Source: Pedobacter sp. MC2016-14 (lineage in GTDB: Bacteria > Bacteroidota > Bacteroidia > Sphingobacteriales > Sphingobacteriaceae). From it: DNA of 64,000 bases. The notes beneath the pieces were generated by a model, which saw nothing but the letters and a program-made list of their open reading frames with translations, ran no database searches and was not told the DNA's origin. Both the position numbers and the translations under genes were made by a program. The stretch spans positions 1,426,001 through 1,490,000 of the forward strand of contig NZ_JAJMPA010000001.1 in NCBI RefSeq assembly GCF_020991475.1, written 5' to 3'. Positions 19,336-28,911 of the stretch are shown in pieces. The stretch's first letter is position 1. Each line of letters starts with the position of its first letter.

Positions 19336-20463
19336 TTACTTGATTATATCCACTAGTTTTTTCTCTAATTCTTCACCACGAAGATTGGTGGCAACAATGA
19401 TTCCTGCCGGGTTGAGCAGAAAATTCTGTGGAATAGCGCGAACACCATATAATAAAGCGGCTGCATTTTCCTGAGCTTTTAAATCACTTACCTGTTTCCA
19501 GGGCATGCCATCTTCTTTAATTGCTTTTAACCATGCTGCCTTATCACTGTCAAGAGATACACCCAATACTTCGAAATTTTTGTCTTTAAATTTTTGGTAC
19601 GCTTTTAATACGTTCGGATTTTCAGCTCTGCATGGCCCGCACCAACTTGCCCAGAAGTCTATAAGTACATATTTTCCTTGCATCGAGCTTAACTTAAAAG
19701 GCATGCCATCTACGTCATTTTGTATAAAATCAATAGCTTTTTTACCTGTAGAAGATTTTTTGGCAATTTCCAAACGCCCCCTTAATTCTTTGGCCATAGC
19801 CGTATTTTTCATCTTTTCAGTAAGTCCCTCATAATGCGCAGCTATATACATCAGGTTGCTTGCTCCACCTATTTCAGAGATGATATTAACACTTACGTAA
19901 GAATCAGGGTTTGCCGCTGCGAAATCCATACTGGTATCCTGTATTTTTCTGCGAAGTTGCCGAAGCTTAGCGGTGGTTTCAGGATTAATATTTGTATTGC
20001 CTGCTTCCAAATCTTTTAGCAAGAGACTTTGGATAGCGCTCATCTCTTTTCTATATGTGCTTGTACTTGACTGGAGTTTTAAGTAATCTTCCTGTAAAGC
20101 CCCGCCTTTTATCATTGCATTTTCAAGGGAGTCGCCCAATACATTAAATTCTGCATTTTCCAGATAAAAATCCTGCTCATTGCGTGTCCTGATTTGGGCG
20201 GCCAGGGACTGCGATTGGGCTGTAGAATTATTTACCATCGCAAGTTTGGCTTTTGAGGGGGATTTAATATGGCCCTGAATTAAAAACATGCCATTCTTAA
20301 CTTTAACGGTATCTCTTTTAAAGCCATTTTCATCAAGGTAGCTCAGGGATACGCTGCTTTCGCTGTATCTGGGACTGATTTTTCCAATAATCTTAAAATT
20401 GTTTTGTGCGCTCGCATAAGCCGCTATTAAACAGCTCAGCGTGAAAATAAATGATTTTAACAT
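19336..20463 (-). CDS. DUF4369-TlpA thiol-disulfide oxidoreductase (locus A2)
   Basis: 375 residues with signal peptide MLKSFIFTLSCLIAAYASAQ. DUF4369 (NFKIIGKISPRYSESSVSLS), a helical linker and the thioredoxin domain with WCGPCRAENP (C275-C278) and cis-Pro AIPQNF follow. It is a close paralogue of the gene at 16801, sharing nearly the whole stretch after the active site. It is the first accessory gene after SusD. A terminator-like hairpin in the 76-bp gap before it may reduce its expression relative to SusCD. Confidence 0.9.
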   Translation of the reverse strand: MLKSFIFTLSCLIAAYASAQNNFKIIGKISPRYSESSVSLSYLDENGFKRDTVKVKNGMFLIQGHIKSPSKAKLAMVNNSTAQSQSLAAQIRTRNEQDFYLENAEFNVLGDSLENAMIKGGALQEDYLKLQSSTSTYRKEMSAIQSLLLKDLEAGNTNINPETTAKLRQLRRKIQDTSMDFAAANPDSYVSVNIISEIGGASNLMYIAAHYEGLTEKMKNTAMAKELRGRLEIAKKSSTGKKAIDFIQNDVDGMPFKLSSMQGKYVLIDFWASWCGPCRAENPNVLKAYQKFKDKNFEVLGVSLDSDKAAWLKAIKEDGMPWKQVSDLKAQENAAALLYGVRAIPQNFLLNPAGIIVATNLRGEELEKKLVDIIK

Positions 20464-20490
20464 GGTTAGATTGTCTTATGATAAATAATT

Positions 20491-20520
20491 AAAAGCCTTC
20501 CAATAATTTTTGGAAGGACT
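20491..20520 (-). terminator. Hairpin after SusD of locus A2
   Basis: CCTTCCAA (20496-20503) pairs with TTGGAAGG (20510-20517) around a 6-nt loop. Read on the minus strand it is followed by CTTTTAATT, so it may be a partial terminator or an mRNA-end element between SusD and the TlpA genes. Confidence 0.55.
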
Positions 20521-20539
20521 TTTTAGTTGTTTAGTTGTG

Positions 20540-22000
20540 TTATGGGTTATCAGGCATATCGGGGCTTTGGGTCAGGATTAGGGGAGGCATGCTCATGGTT
20601 AACCGTGTAGGGTTAAGCGTAAAAGTTGTCACCCCATCAAGAGCATTTCCCGATGCCGGAAATACAACATGCGTATAGGTGTCATTTTGAAAAAGTGGAT
20701 CTAAAGAGAGTCTCCTCATGTCAAACCACCTAAATCCCATCATCGCAAATTCCCTTATACGCTCCTCTACAATAAATCTGATCAATTGATCTTTGTCATT
20801 TGTATTAACGCTGGGGGGAATGGCCCCGTTAGGCATTCTTCTCGCCCTAAGGTATACAACATCAGCAATGGCACCAGCAAAATCATTGGCTCGGGCTTTA
20901 CATTCGGCACGTAAAAGATACATGTCTGCTAAGGTTAGCCATGTTGTATGGGCTGGTGAATTTCTCCTTATATGATTCCCCGGAAATCCGGCTACGGGTC
21001 CGCCCGGATAAGAGTTTTCAAAAAATAACAAACGAAGGTCAGAAGCCTGGTATAAGGCACGGGCTTTATCGCTAAGGATAATGTCATAAGCGCTTCCTGC
21101 AGTGAAAGGATTAATGGTGACCCTGCTGAATAATGCCTCTCTGTTGTTCTGAATTAAAGGAAAATTAATTCCCGAGGGGCCTATAGGTGTCCAGATGCCA
21201 TTAGTACCTAAAGTTTGGTTGTAATCATAGAGTGTTACAGAAGTACCAACAGAGCCGATATCAGTGATGCAGGAGTTTAGAAGAGGCAGGGCTAAACTGT
21301 ACTCACGCATGGCGATATACACTTTTGCGAGAAGCCCTTGTCCCGTTGGCTTGCACATCCTTGTCCCGTAGGGAATAGTAGTTGGCAAGTTTGGAATCGC
21401 AGCAGTCAGATCAGCAATAATAAAATCATATACTTCCTTAACAGATGCCCTCGTAAACGCTGTTTGTGTAGCGTCTGCCTGGGTCACCAACGGAAAGCCC
21501 GGATCTGTAGCCGCCGTTGCAGCATCGTAGGGTTTGCCATATAATTGGATTGCCATGAAAAAGGCAAATGAACGCATAGCACGAGCCTCTGCCATAACTT
21601 GAGCCTTTTCTGCATCCGTTCCAATAGAACTCGGGGTTTCGGAGATCACTTTGTTGATTACATACAATGAAGATAATAGCCCGGATAGATCAGATGGGGC
21701 TTCATCAGGTTGATAAATATTTGCATCCCATCTAAATAACCGTTGAATTCTCAAAGAGGCGCCTCCAAAGTTAGGTTCAATGGCCGATACATCATCGCCC
21801 ATTGTCATAGGGGCATCGTATCCGCTCATTAAAGCCATTTGCCTACCCGCAATTAATAAGGCTGCATAGTCACTTGTATTTTTGGCAATCAATCTTCCGG
21901 GCGGGATAATTTCCAAAAAAGACTTTTTACATGAAAATAAGGACATAAGAACCAACAACAGGCAAAGTCCTAAAGCATATTTTTTTTCTACTAGTTTCAT
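20540..22000 (-). CDS. SusD/RagB-type surface lipoprotein (locus A2)
   Basis: 486 residues from the ATG at 21998-22000; an in-frame ATG 24 bp upstream is not needed for the leader. The lipobox is LFSC in LVLMSLFSCKKSFLEIIPPG. The TPR-containing SusD fold is indicated by EARAMRSFAFFMAIQLYGKP, the TLADMYLLRAECKARANDFA helix pair and the C-terminal RRLSLDPLF region. SusD proteins cap the SusC pore and deliver ligand. It begins 10 bp after the SusC stop. It is highly similar to the SusD at 33181, showing that A1 and A2 are duplicates. Confidence 0.93.
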   Translation of the reverse strand: MKLVEKKYALGLCLLLVLMSLFSCKKSFLEIIPPGRLIAKNTSDYAALLIAGRQMALMSGYDAPMTMGDDVSAIEPNFGGASLRIQRLFRWDANIYQPDEAPSDLSGLLSSLYVINKVISETPSSIGTDAEKAQVMAEARAMRSFAFFMAIQLYGKPYDAATAATDPGFPLVTQADATQTAFTRASVKEVYDFIIADLTAAIPNLPTTIPYGTRMCKPTGQGLLAKVYIAMREYSLALPLLNSCITDIGSVGTSVTLYDYNQTLGTNGIWTPIGPSGINFPLIQNNREALFSRVTINPFTAGSAYDIILSDKARALYQASDLRLLFFENSYPGGPVAGFPGNHIRRNSPAHTTWLTLADMYLLRAECKARANDFAGAIADVVYLRARRMPNGAIPPSVNTNDKDQLIRFIVEERIREFAMMGFRWFDMRRLSLDPLFQNDTYTHVVFPASGNALDGVTTFTLNPTRLTMSMPPLILTQSPDMPDNP

Positions 22001-22010
22001 ATGTTTATAA

Positions 22011-25000
22011 TTAAAATCTAACATCTAAGCCAAATGATAGTGTTCCTTGCTTGGGTCTTGAAGATCGGGTAAAGCCACCACCATAGTCTGGATCTATGCC
22101 TTCATGGTTTGCTGCCCAAATTACCGGGAGATTATTAATGTTTGACCGAATTGTTACCTGTTGAAGAGCCAATCTTCTAATTATCGAAGTTGGTAAGCTA
22201 TATGCAATCGAAATGTCTCTTAACTTCACATAAGAAGCATCCAGTACATTGATGTCTCCCTGTGTGTAATAATCGGTATTTCTCCGCGAAAGACTTGTTG
22301 TTCCCGGCACATAGGAGGGGATATTTGTGAAAGCTTCGTCACCGGGTTGTTTCCAGCGCTGCAGAAAATCAGGATGTATATTTCCTGCAAAATTGGAGGC
22401 ACTTCCTGCATATAATCTTCCACTGTAAAATGTATTGATGTCATTCCGCATCACATGCCCAAAATTAAAGATGGCATTTGCAGACAAGCTAAATTGTTTA
22501 TAATTAAATGTGTTAGTCAAACCTCCACTCCATTTGGGTTGCGTTGTTCCCATAAACATTACATCTTCTGCTCGGGGTATGGTATTTCCACTCGGTGCTT
22601 TGATAATGGTTCCATCTGCTTTTCTGACCAGGGGATCTCCGAAATCATGATCAAGTCCGGCAAACCTGTAAGCCCACATTGCAAAGGCCTCATAGCCATT
22701 AACAAATTGCTGAGCGATTCTGCCAGATGCCGAAGTTACTGGTGTTGCTGGATTGACAGAAGTAATCTGATTCTTATTAAATGCAAAATTAAAGTTTGTA
22801 CCCCATCTAAATGCAGCGCTTTCAACGTTGCGCGTACTCAAACTGAATTCTACCCCTTTGTTTTCCAGCGTGCCTATATTACCTGTTACACTAGGATATC
22901 CAGTAAGCGAATGTGTAATTACACTCCCAAGTAAATCTTCGGTTTTTCTGTAGTAGGCATCTATGGTTCCTGTAATTCTACCCCTTAAAAATCCAAAATC
23001 AAGGCCCAAATTTTTTGTAGCTGTTCTTTCCCATGTAAGTGTACGGTTGGCTGGGGTAGCAATCTCTAAAGCCGTTGATCCGGGTGAGAAATTGCTGGTT
23101 GACCTGGCAAGGATATCGTCGGAAGCAGCCGTCCCCGGCGAAGGAGCATTACCCGCAATACCGTAGGTAAGGCGCAAGGCTAACGATGACAACCACTCAG
23201 CTTGTGCCATAAATTTCTCGTCGCTTACCGTCCATCTACCACCAATGCTCCATACTGGCCTGTTTTGTGCTGATTTGTCCAGTCCAAACAAATTACTTTG
23301 ATCGGCACGGATACTTGCATTTAGGCTGTATTTATTGTTAAAAGTATAAGCCAGATTACCGAAATAGGAGGTGAAACGCGTTATTGCTAAACCTGTATCG
23401 TTAAAGGAACCATCAGAAATTATTGTAGTTGTGTTAGAGACTATCCGGTTTCCAATACCCGCATTGCCCAGCCTATACCAGTCTATCGCCTGAGTTGATC
23501 GTAAGAGGTCTCTATCCCAGCCTCTAACCCTGGTAGAAAGGCCATTTGATTTTGTTTCATTGGCTTCCTGCCCTGCTAATGCATTCAGCCTGTGTAATCC
23601 ATTGGTCCAGCTGTTTTCATAGCTGAGTGAATTTCTAATGGTCCAGTTTTGTACGTAATTATTGCCAGTTTCGTAGATCCCGCCTAAAGTTGGATAATTA
23701 TACACCGGCACACCGCCCGGAGTAGCTGGATTCTGGGTAGTCGAAAGCAGATCGGTTCTGGTTCTATAGCTGTTTTGGGCATCAAAGCTTTCGCTTTTGA
23801 CTGTTGTCCTTGCAAAACTATATGTTCCATCAAATCTCAGGCCTTTAAAAAGATTGATCCTCGTTCCAAGCTGGTTGCTAACAGAAAGATTATTACCACT
23901 AGTTGATCCACGTTCAATTTCATCAAGGGGATTGTAGTTTAAATCAATCCGGCTTCGGTTTTGAAAGTCTAACCTAATAGCTTCAGGATACGATTGTATC
24001 CAGGGCATATTAATGTTATTTCCAGATGCGTCTCTAAATATTTGATATGGTAGAAAGGCTGCCCCGATCGATGCAGGAGCACGTTTGGAACTCGTTAACC
24101 CATAATTTATTCTGGAATTTAAACTCAAACTAATAAAGTTGTTTACAGTAAAGTCTTGATTTATCGTGGTTTGGTACATGTTGTCCTTAGTGCCTATTAC
24201 TGAACTTATATTATTGGTAAAAGCACCCGATGCGTAAAAATTATACCTGTTACCACCACCCTGAATATTTACCGTATGGCTTAGGTTCATTTGATCCCTG
24301 TACCAAAGGTCCAGAATTTGATCCCTGTTGTTAACACTGCCCAAACTATCTAGTGCGGCTCTCTTTTGAGCTACAGTCATAGAACTGTATAAGATCGCAT
24401 CATGTGGGGCCATGCCTCCGGCATTTGTTGTGGAAACCGTATTGAGTGGATAAACACTGAGATAGGAAGGAGAATAAGCCGTTTGAGGTATGTTATATAA
24501 TTCTTCAGCAACCTGCACGTATTGGCGACTGTTTAAATAAGGTACATAACCAAAATCAGGTTTGTTGGGGAAGTTCACAGATCCTCTATAACTCGCTGTA
24601 ACTCTATTGTTCCGTTCCCCCCGTTTAGTAGTAACTACAATTACCCCATTAGCCGCCCTGGCGCCCCAGATTGAAGCTGCGGTAGCGTCTCTCAACAACG
24701 TAACGTCGGCGACATCTTCCGGATTAATGTTCGAGAGGTCGGCGACAGGCACATTATCTACAATATATAACGGCGCTGTATTGGTGCGTGCGCCTGTGGG
24801 AATCGTAGTTAGGCCTCTTACCAATACCGGTGCACCGCCACCAGAATTGTTGATTACCAAACCAGGGAGTTGACCTTCTAAACGTTGTAAAAGATTTGTA
24901 CTTGTCGTACGGTCTGCTACAATTTTCATGTCGGCTTTGGCAAAAGAACCGGCACTTCGTTCTTTGGAAAGTGTAACATATCCATTATTTAAAACTACAC

Positions 25001-25649
25001 TTACTTCATTTAATGTTTCCTGCCCTGGCTGGAGGGTGATTCTGCCCATCTCTGTTTTAGCATCTAAAACTTGCGTTTTATAGCCGATATAGGAAATACT
25101 GACTTTAGATTCCTCTTGCACGCTACGTGCATAAAATTCTCCTTTAGCATCAGTAATTGATCTGGCAAGAATATTTTCACCCAAGTTAACCACAATGGTG
25201 GCACCACTCAATGGCCGGCCTTTATCATCTACTACTATACCATGGATATTTATCGCAGACATCACATTTACAATCTTTTCAATTAACGATGGTTTGTTTT
25301 TAGTGAGTACAATATTTTTGTTAATGATTTTATAAGAAAGGGGCAAATCCTTAATGGCTTCCTTTATTGCTTCTTCCACAGATACACCAGATAGCACAAC
25401 AGTAATCCGCTGATTTTTGAGCTCATTTACATCATAAATAAACTCATATCCCGATTGCTGGCGAATGGATTTCAGGATGTTTTCCAGGGGTATATTGCGC
25501 CCGTTTAAAGTAATTTTTTGTGCGTAACCTTTCGCGCTTACTTGCGCTAAGGCCACAATTAATATGAAAGTGGTTAATTTCATAATTAACAATATGTTCT
25601 GAGGAAGCCGTAAATTCGGCATACCTAGTTTTAAAGTATTATATTTCAT
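22011..25649 (-). CDS. SusC/RagA-type TonB-linked receptor with STN domain (locus A2)
   Basis: 1212 residues. A long n-region (MKYNTLKLGMPNLRLPQ) leads into a signal peptide ending near YAQ44. An STN signalling domain spans about 50-116, a carboxypeptidase-like regulatory domain about 135-212, and the plug about 225-345 (VLVRGLTTI, ATAASIWGARAANGVIVVTT). A large barrel ends in GLDVRF. The STN domain contacts FecR across the periplasm, so the protein both imports and signals. The start is supported by the leader block CCAAACCAAAAGT directly before ATG, which is identical before the A1 SusC. Confidence 0.95.
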   Translation of the reverse strand: MKYNTLKLGMPNLRLPQNILLIMKLTTFILIVALAQVSAKGYAQKITLNGRNIPLENILKSIRQQSGYEFIYDVNELKNQRITVVLSGVSVEEAIKEAIKDLPLSYKIINKNIVLTKNKPSLIEKIVNVMSAINIHGIVVDDKGRPLSGATIVVNLGENILARSITDAKGEFYARSVQEESKVSISYIGYKTQVLDAKTEMGRITLQPGQETLNEVSVVLNNGYVTLSKERSAGSFAKADMKIVADRTTSTNLLQRLEGQLPGLVINNSGGGAPVLVRGLTTIPTGARTNTAPLYIVDNVPVADLSNINPEDVADVTLLRDATAASIWGARAANGVIVVTTKRGERNNRVTASYRGSVNFPNKPDFGYVPYLNSRQYVQVAEELYNIPQTAYSPSYLSVYPLNTVSTTNAGGMAPHDAILYSSMTVAQKRAALDSLGSVNNRDQILDLWYRDQMNLSHTVNIQGGGNRYNFYASGAFTNNISSVIGTKDNMYQTTINQDFTVNNFISLSLNSRINYGLTSSKRAPASIGAAFLPYQIFRDASGNNINMPWIQSYPEAIRLDFQNRSRIDLNYNPLDEIERGSTSGNNLSVSNQLGTRINLFKGLRFDGTYSFARTTVKSESFDAQNSYRTRTDLLSTTQNPATPGGVPVYNYPTLGGIYETGNNYVQNWTIRNSLSYENSWTNGLHRLNALAGQEANETKSNGLSTRVRGWDRDLLRSTQAIDWYRLGNAGIGNRIVSNTTTIISDGSFNDTGLAITRFTSYFGNLAYTFNNKYSLNASIRADQSNLFGLDKSAQNRPVWSIGGRWTVSDEKFMAQAEWLSSLALRLTYGIAGNAPSPGTAASDDILARSTSNFSPGSTALEIATPANRTLTWERTATKNLGLDFGFLRGRITGTIDAYYRKTEDLLGSVITHSLTGYPSVTGNIGTLENKGVEFSLSTRNVESAAFRWGTNFNFAFNKNQITSVNPATPVTSASGRIAQQFVNGYEAFAMWAYRFAGLDHDFGDPLVRKADGTIIKAPSGNTIPRAEDVMFMGTTQPKWSGGLTNTFNYKQFSLSANAIFNFGHVMRNDINTFYSGRLYAGSASNFAGNIHPDFLQRWKQPGDEAFTNIPSYVPGTTSLSRRNTDYYTQGDINVLDASYVKLRDISIAYSLPTSIIRRLALQQVTIRSNINNLPVIWAANHEGIDPDYGGGFTRSSRPKQGTLSFGLDVRF

Positions 25650-25695
25650 ACTTTTGGTTTGGTTGAGTTGAAAGTAAATAGTTGTTCAATTATTT

Positions 25696-25721
25696 TGCTT
25701 TTCAGACTCGTCTGAAAAGCA
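25696..25721 (-). repeat. Perfect 11-bp hairpin in the A2 SusC leader
   Basis: TGCTTTTCAGA (25696-25706) and TCTGAAAAGCA (25711-25721) are perfect inverted repeats with a 4-nt loop CTCG. It lies about 46 bp upstream of the SusC ATG, inside the FecR-SusC gap. There is no T tract on the gene strand, so it is more likely a leader structure than a terminator. Confidence 0.55.
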
Positions 25722-25740
25722 GGCTTAACTCATCAAACTG

Positions 25741-25768
25741 CCGGATTGTGCTTCGACCCACTTTCCGG
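25741..25768 (-). promoter_or_regulatory. Conserved FecR-SusC hairpin, copy A2
   Basis: In gene direction: CCGGA, AA, GTG, 8-nt loop GGTCGAAG, CAC, AA, TCCGG. The outer 5-bp stem and the inner GTG/CAC stem flank a symmetric 2x2 internal loop. The same architecture occurs in the FecR-SusC gaps at 38428 and 47589 with different but paired outer stems. It lies 91 nt before the SusC ATG and 83 nt after the FecR stop. Confidence 0.55.
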
Positions 25769-25851
25769 TTTTTTATTGAATTAGCTGAAGTAATTATTGG
25801 TTAGCTTTTTATCATAGTATTTTGGTTTAAGTAAAATATCCGGGTTAATTA

Positions 25852-26997
25852 TTAATGTGATACGATGATGGTGTTCTTATCAATTTTAAATTTTACATCC
25901 ATGTAATTGAAGATCTCTAAGGCTTCCACCAGTGATATATTCCTATTTATCCCACCTGTAAATTTACGGTCAGGGATGCCGCCAACGTATTTAATGTCCA
26001 TATTATACCATCGCGACAACTGTCTTAAAGAAGATTCAAGACTGGTATGGTTAAATCTAAATTTCCCATCTTTCCATGCCGTTGCATCTTCACTTGCCAG
26101 AGAAATGTCGATGCTGTTATTTTGCATTTCCGATTGTTGTCCAGGTTTTAAGATTGCAGTTTGCAATGGCAACTTTGAACGTCCGTTCTGCAATACAGAT
26201 ACCATTACACTTCCTTCCAGGAGCGTTGTTTTTGTAACTGGCTCATCGGGGTAGCAGTTGATGTTGAAGTGCGTGCCCAATACGGTAACAGTTTGGTTCT
26301 GAGTTTTTACGATAAAAGGATGTGCTCTGTCTTTTTTAATTTCAAAATAGGCTTCTCCTGAAAGTTCAATTTTCCTTTTGTCCGAACCAGCAAATGTTGT
26401 GGGGAAAGTTATACTGGAGGCTGCATTAAGCCATATTTTAGAATGATCAGGTAAAATTACTTGATAACTACCCCCACGCGGGGTAGTTATGGTGTTATAA
26501 GTATCTGTCTGGGTGCCGCTGGGTTTCTCTCTGGCTGCTCCTGTAGAAACAACACTGCCGTCACTATACTTTAGGCTGGAAACATCAATTACTATTGCCG
26601 TTTTGTTACTGCTTAGCTGGATAGTTTTGCCATTACTCAATTTTAATGTTGCTTTGCTGCCGCCGGCCGGGATGTCATGGTTATAAACAATGTTTTGCTT
26701 TGGCTGTACGAGAGGGTTTTTAAAATAAAACAGGCCTGCGCCAAACATCATAATAGCTAAAGCTGCTGCTATAGAAATGTTCCAGACGGTATAATTTCTT
26801 TTTTTCGGCAAACGGCCCTGTATAACTTCCCACATCTCATTCTCGGCCGCTAAAAAATCATTCCCGGTCAATCCGGAATCTCCGTTTTCCCTGTAGTGAT
26901 GGATAAATAGACGAACCTGCTGCTCTTCTCTGGCAGTAAATTGCCCGGAGGCTAATTTATCCAATAATATGTCGACCTGTTTATTATCCATGATCAT
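25852..26997 (-). CDS. FecR-type anti-sigma factor (locus A2)
   Basis: 381 residues. The N-terminal cytoplasmic part is an anti-sigma region (KLASGQFTAREEQQVRLFIH). One transmembrane helix lies near residues 88-107 (WNISIAAALAIMMFGAGLFY). The periplasmic FecR domain contains TTPRGGSYQVILPDHSKIWL and GEAYFEIKKDRAHPFIVKT. A C-terminal DUF4974 ends the protein (RKFTGGINRNISLVEALEIF). It holds the cognate ECF sigma until the STN domain of SusC signals occupancy. It starts 88 bp after the sigma stop. Confidence 0.93.
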   Translation of the reverse strand: MIMDNKQVDILLDKLASGQFTAREEQQVRLFIHHYRENGDSGLTGNDFLAAENEMWEVIQGRLPKKRNYTVWNISIAAALAIMMFGAGLFYFKNPLVQPKQNIVYNHDIPAGGSKATLKLSNGKTIQLSSNKTAIVIDVSSLKYSDGSVVSTGAAREKPSGTQTDTYNTITTPRGGSYQVILPDHSKIWLNAASSITFPTTFAGSDKRKIELSGEAYFEIKKDRAHPFIVKTQNQTVTVLGTHFNINCYPDEPVTKTTLLEGSVMVSVLQNGRSKLPLQTAILKPGQQSEMQNNSIDISLASEDATAWKDGKFRFNHTSLESSLRQLSRWYNMDIKYVGGIPDRKFTGGINRNISLVEALEIFNYMDVKFKIDKNTIIVSH

Positions 26998-27085
26998 ATT
27001 TGAATGATTTTTATCCTAATTATATGGCAAAGACGATTCAGAATGCCGAATCAACCACAAAGCAGGAAAAAAATATAATGCTGGA

Positions 27086-27664
27086 TTATCTATTGAGCAG
27101 GTGCATGATAAATACCACCAGTCCCAGCTTGTTTTTTAGGTGTGCCGAAGCTCGCTGAAGCTGGGTAGCCACTGTATTTTCGGAAATTTCCATTTCTGAG
27201 GCAATCTGTTTCACGCTATAATGTTGTTTGAACCTAAGCTCATAAACCTCCCGCATTCTGGCTGGCATAGCCGCAATTTCACGCTCAATCATTGCTGTTA
27301 CATCTTTTTCCCGGATCAGAAAGTCTGTCTCTACCGAGTCTGCTGCTATTTGAAACGGTTGACTTAACACATGTTTTCTCACTATCTTATTGTGCTTCCA
27401 GATGTCCAGAATTTTATTGAGTACTGATTTGTACAAAAATCCTGATAAATAGGTTTTAAGTATAAAACCTGAGCGTTTTTCCCATAAAGAGATGAACACC
27501 TCCTGTACAACATCCTTAGCTTCCTCTTTGACTTGTAACCGCCTAAAAGCATATGCATACAGAAGTCCGTTATAGCGATTATAAACTTCACGAAATGCAA
27601 GCTCATTGCCTTCACTTATCATGGCAACCAATTCCGAATCGGTATATGTGTTCAACTCTTTCAT
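27086..27664 (-). CDS. ECF RNA polymerase sigma factor (locus A2)
   Basis: 192 residues from the ATG at 27662-27664; the 22-codon in-frame extension upstream lacks homology. Region 2 is YTDSELVAMISEGNELAFRE and KDVVQEVFISLWEKR. Region 4 is MPARMREVYELRFKQHYSVK plus QIASEMEISENTVATQLQRA. A hydrophobic tail (LGLVVFIMHLL) ends it, as often in Bacteroidota ECF factors of FecR systems. It is the first gene of locus A2, 76 bp after the stop-side end of locus A1, and should transcribe the SusC promoter once FecR releases it. Confidence 0.93.
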   Translation of the reverse strand: MKELNTYTDSELVAMISEGNELAFREVYNRYNGLLYAYAFRRLQVKEEAKDVVQEVFISLWEKRSGFILKTYLSGFLYKSVLNKILDIWKHNKIVRKHVLSQPFQIAADSVETDFLIREKDVTAMIEREIAAMPARMREVYELRFKQHYSVKQIASEMEISENTVATQLQRASAHLKNKLGLVVFIMHLLNR

Positions 27665-27740
27665 TATCCCGTCCCTAAAGGTAACTAAAATTACAGCAAT
27701 TTTGATCGCTACAATAGGGAAGGGTTGCAATATTTAAAAT

Positions 27741-28868
27741 TTATAGGCCAAAGATCTCTGCTAGCTTTGTGTCTATCTCCTTTGAATCTCCGGTATATCT
27801 TGCCAAAACTTTACCTTCTTTGTCTAAAAGAACCTTAGTAGGAAACACGCTAACTCCATACGATTTCACGGCATCAAAAACCTGCTGATCTTCGTTATTC
27901 AACACCTGAAGCCAGTTCATTCCATCTTCTTCTACAGCTTTCTTCCAGCTTTTTTTATTGTCCTCTAGTGTTTTTCCATGCTCTTCTGCGATACCCAGAA
28001 TTTCAAGCCCTTTACTTTTATACTTACTGTATATTGCCTTTAAATGTGGGTGACTTGCCCTGCAAGGACCACACCAGCTTCCCCAAAAGTCAAGTAATAC
28101 ATACCTACCTTTAAGCGTATTTAAATTCACGGGATTTCCATTGATGTCCTTTTTGTTGATTTCTATAGCTGTTTTTCCTGTAGACGTTGCCTCCAAATTT
28201 GCAATCAAATCTCCTACAGCTTTGCCATCGGGTATATTTTTATATTGCTGATTAAGTTTAGCATAAGCCGCCTTCAGCATATCCAAGCTCAACATGGTTC
28301 TTAATGTCGATAAATAATAAACACTTGCAATTGATTCTGGATGCTCTTTAATAAACCGCAATTTTGCCGGTTCATTCATCATCACACTCATCTGGTTAAC
28401 TGGCGCAGAAGAAGCCGCTGCTTTTGCATTTTCTTCCTTAGCGTACTGATCCATTTTTGCCTGGGCAATGTCGTATTCCAGGTTTAAACTTCCTCCGTTC
28501 ACTTTGGCTGCATTAACTTTGTCTGCACCATCAGTAGTTAACGTAATATCGGTGTTTGTTAAAATGAGGCTGCGCGGAGCTGAAGGCATACCATTATTTG
28601 CATTCGTTGCTAAAGACTGGTCCTTAAACCTCAAACCAAAGGAGGCAAACGAAACGGCATCCACCTTACCCTGGAAAACCATTTGACCATTTTCTACTTT
28701 ATAGGTACGCTCAATAACGGGTTGATGGTTTTCATTTTGATAATATAAAAAAGGGACATAATTGTCAAAATCTTTAAGGCTTACCTTAAGGGTAAATCCA
28801 GTTTGTGAAAAGGCACTGGAAAAAACCAACAACAGTCCGAAGCAGAACACATATTTTTTCATTTTCAT
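27741..28868 (-). CDS. DUF4369-TlpA thiol-disulfide oxidoreductase (locus A1)
   Basis: 375 residues with signal peptide MKMKKYVFCFGLLLVFSSAFSQ. The DUF4369 region (FTLKVSLKDFDNYVPFLYYQ) is followed by a helical linker rich in Ala and a thioredoxin domain with WGSWCGPCRASHP (C266-C269) and cis-Pro SVFPTK. It is more divergent than the A2 paralogues: the active-site helix reads RASHPHL rather than RxENPN. It is the last gene of locus A1, 43 bp after the non-catalytic M16 subunit. Confidence 0.88.
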   Translation of the reverse strand: MKMKKYVFCFGLLLVFSSAFSQTGFTLKVSLKDFDNYVPFLYYQNENHQPVIERTYKVENGQMVFQGKVDAVSFASFGLRFKDQSLATNANNGMPSAPRSLILTNTDITLTTDGADKVNAAKVNGGSLNLEYDIAQAKMDQYAKEENAKAAASSAPVNQMSVMMNEPAKLRFIKEHPESIASVYYLSTLRTMLSLDMLKAAYAKLNQQYKNIPDGKAVGDLIANLEATSTGKTAIEINKKDINGNPVNLNTLKGRYVLLDFWGSWCGPCRASHPHLKAIYSKYKSKGLEILGIAEEHGKTLEDNKKSWKKAVEEDGMNWLQVLNNEDQQVFDAVKSYGVSVFPTKVLLDKEGKVLARYTGDSKEIDTKLAEIFGL

Positions 28869-28911
28869 TTTGGTTAAGTAATTTTAATTCATTTGTTTTG
28901 GTCAAGAGCTA

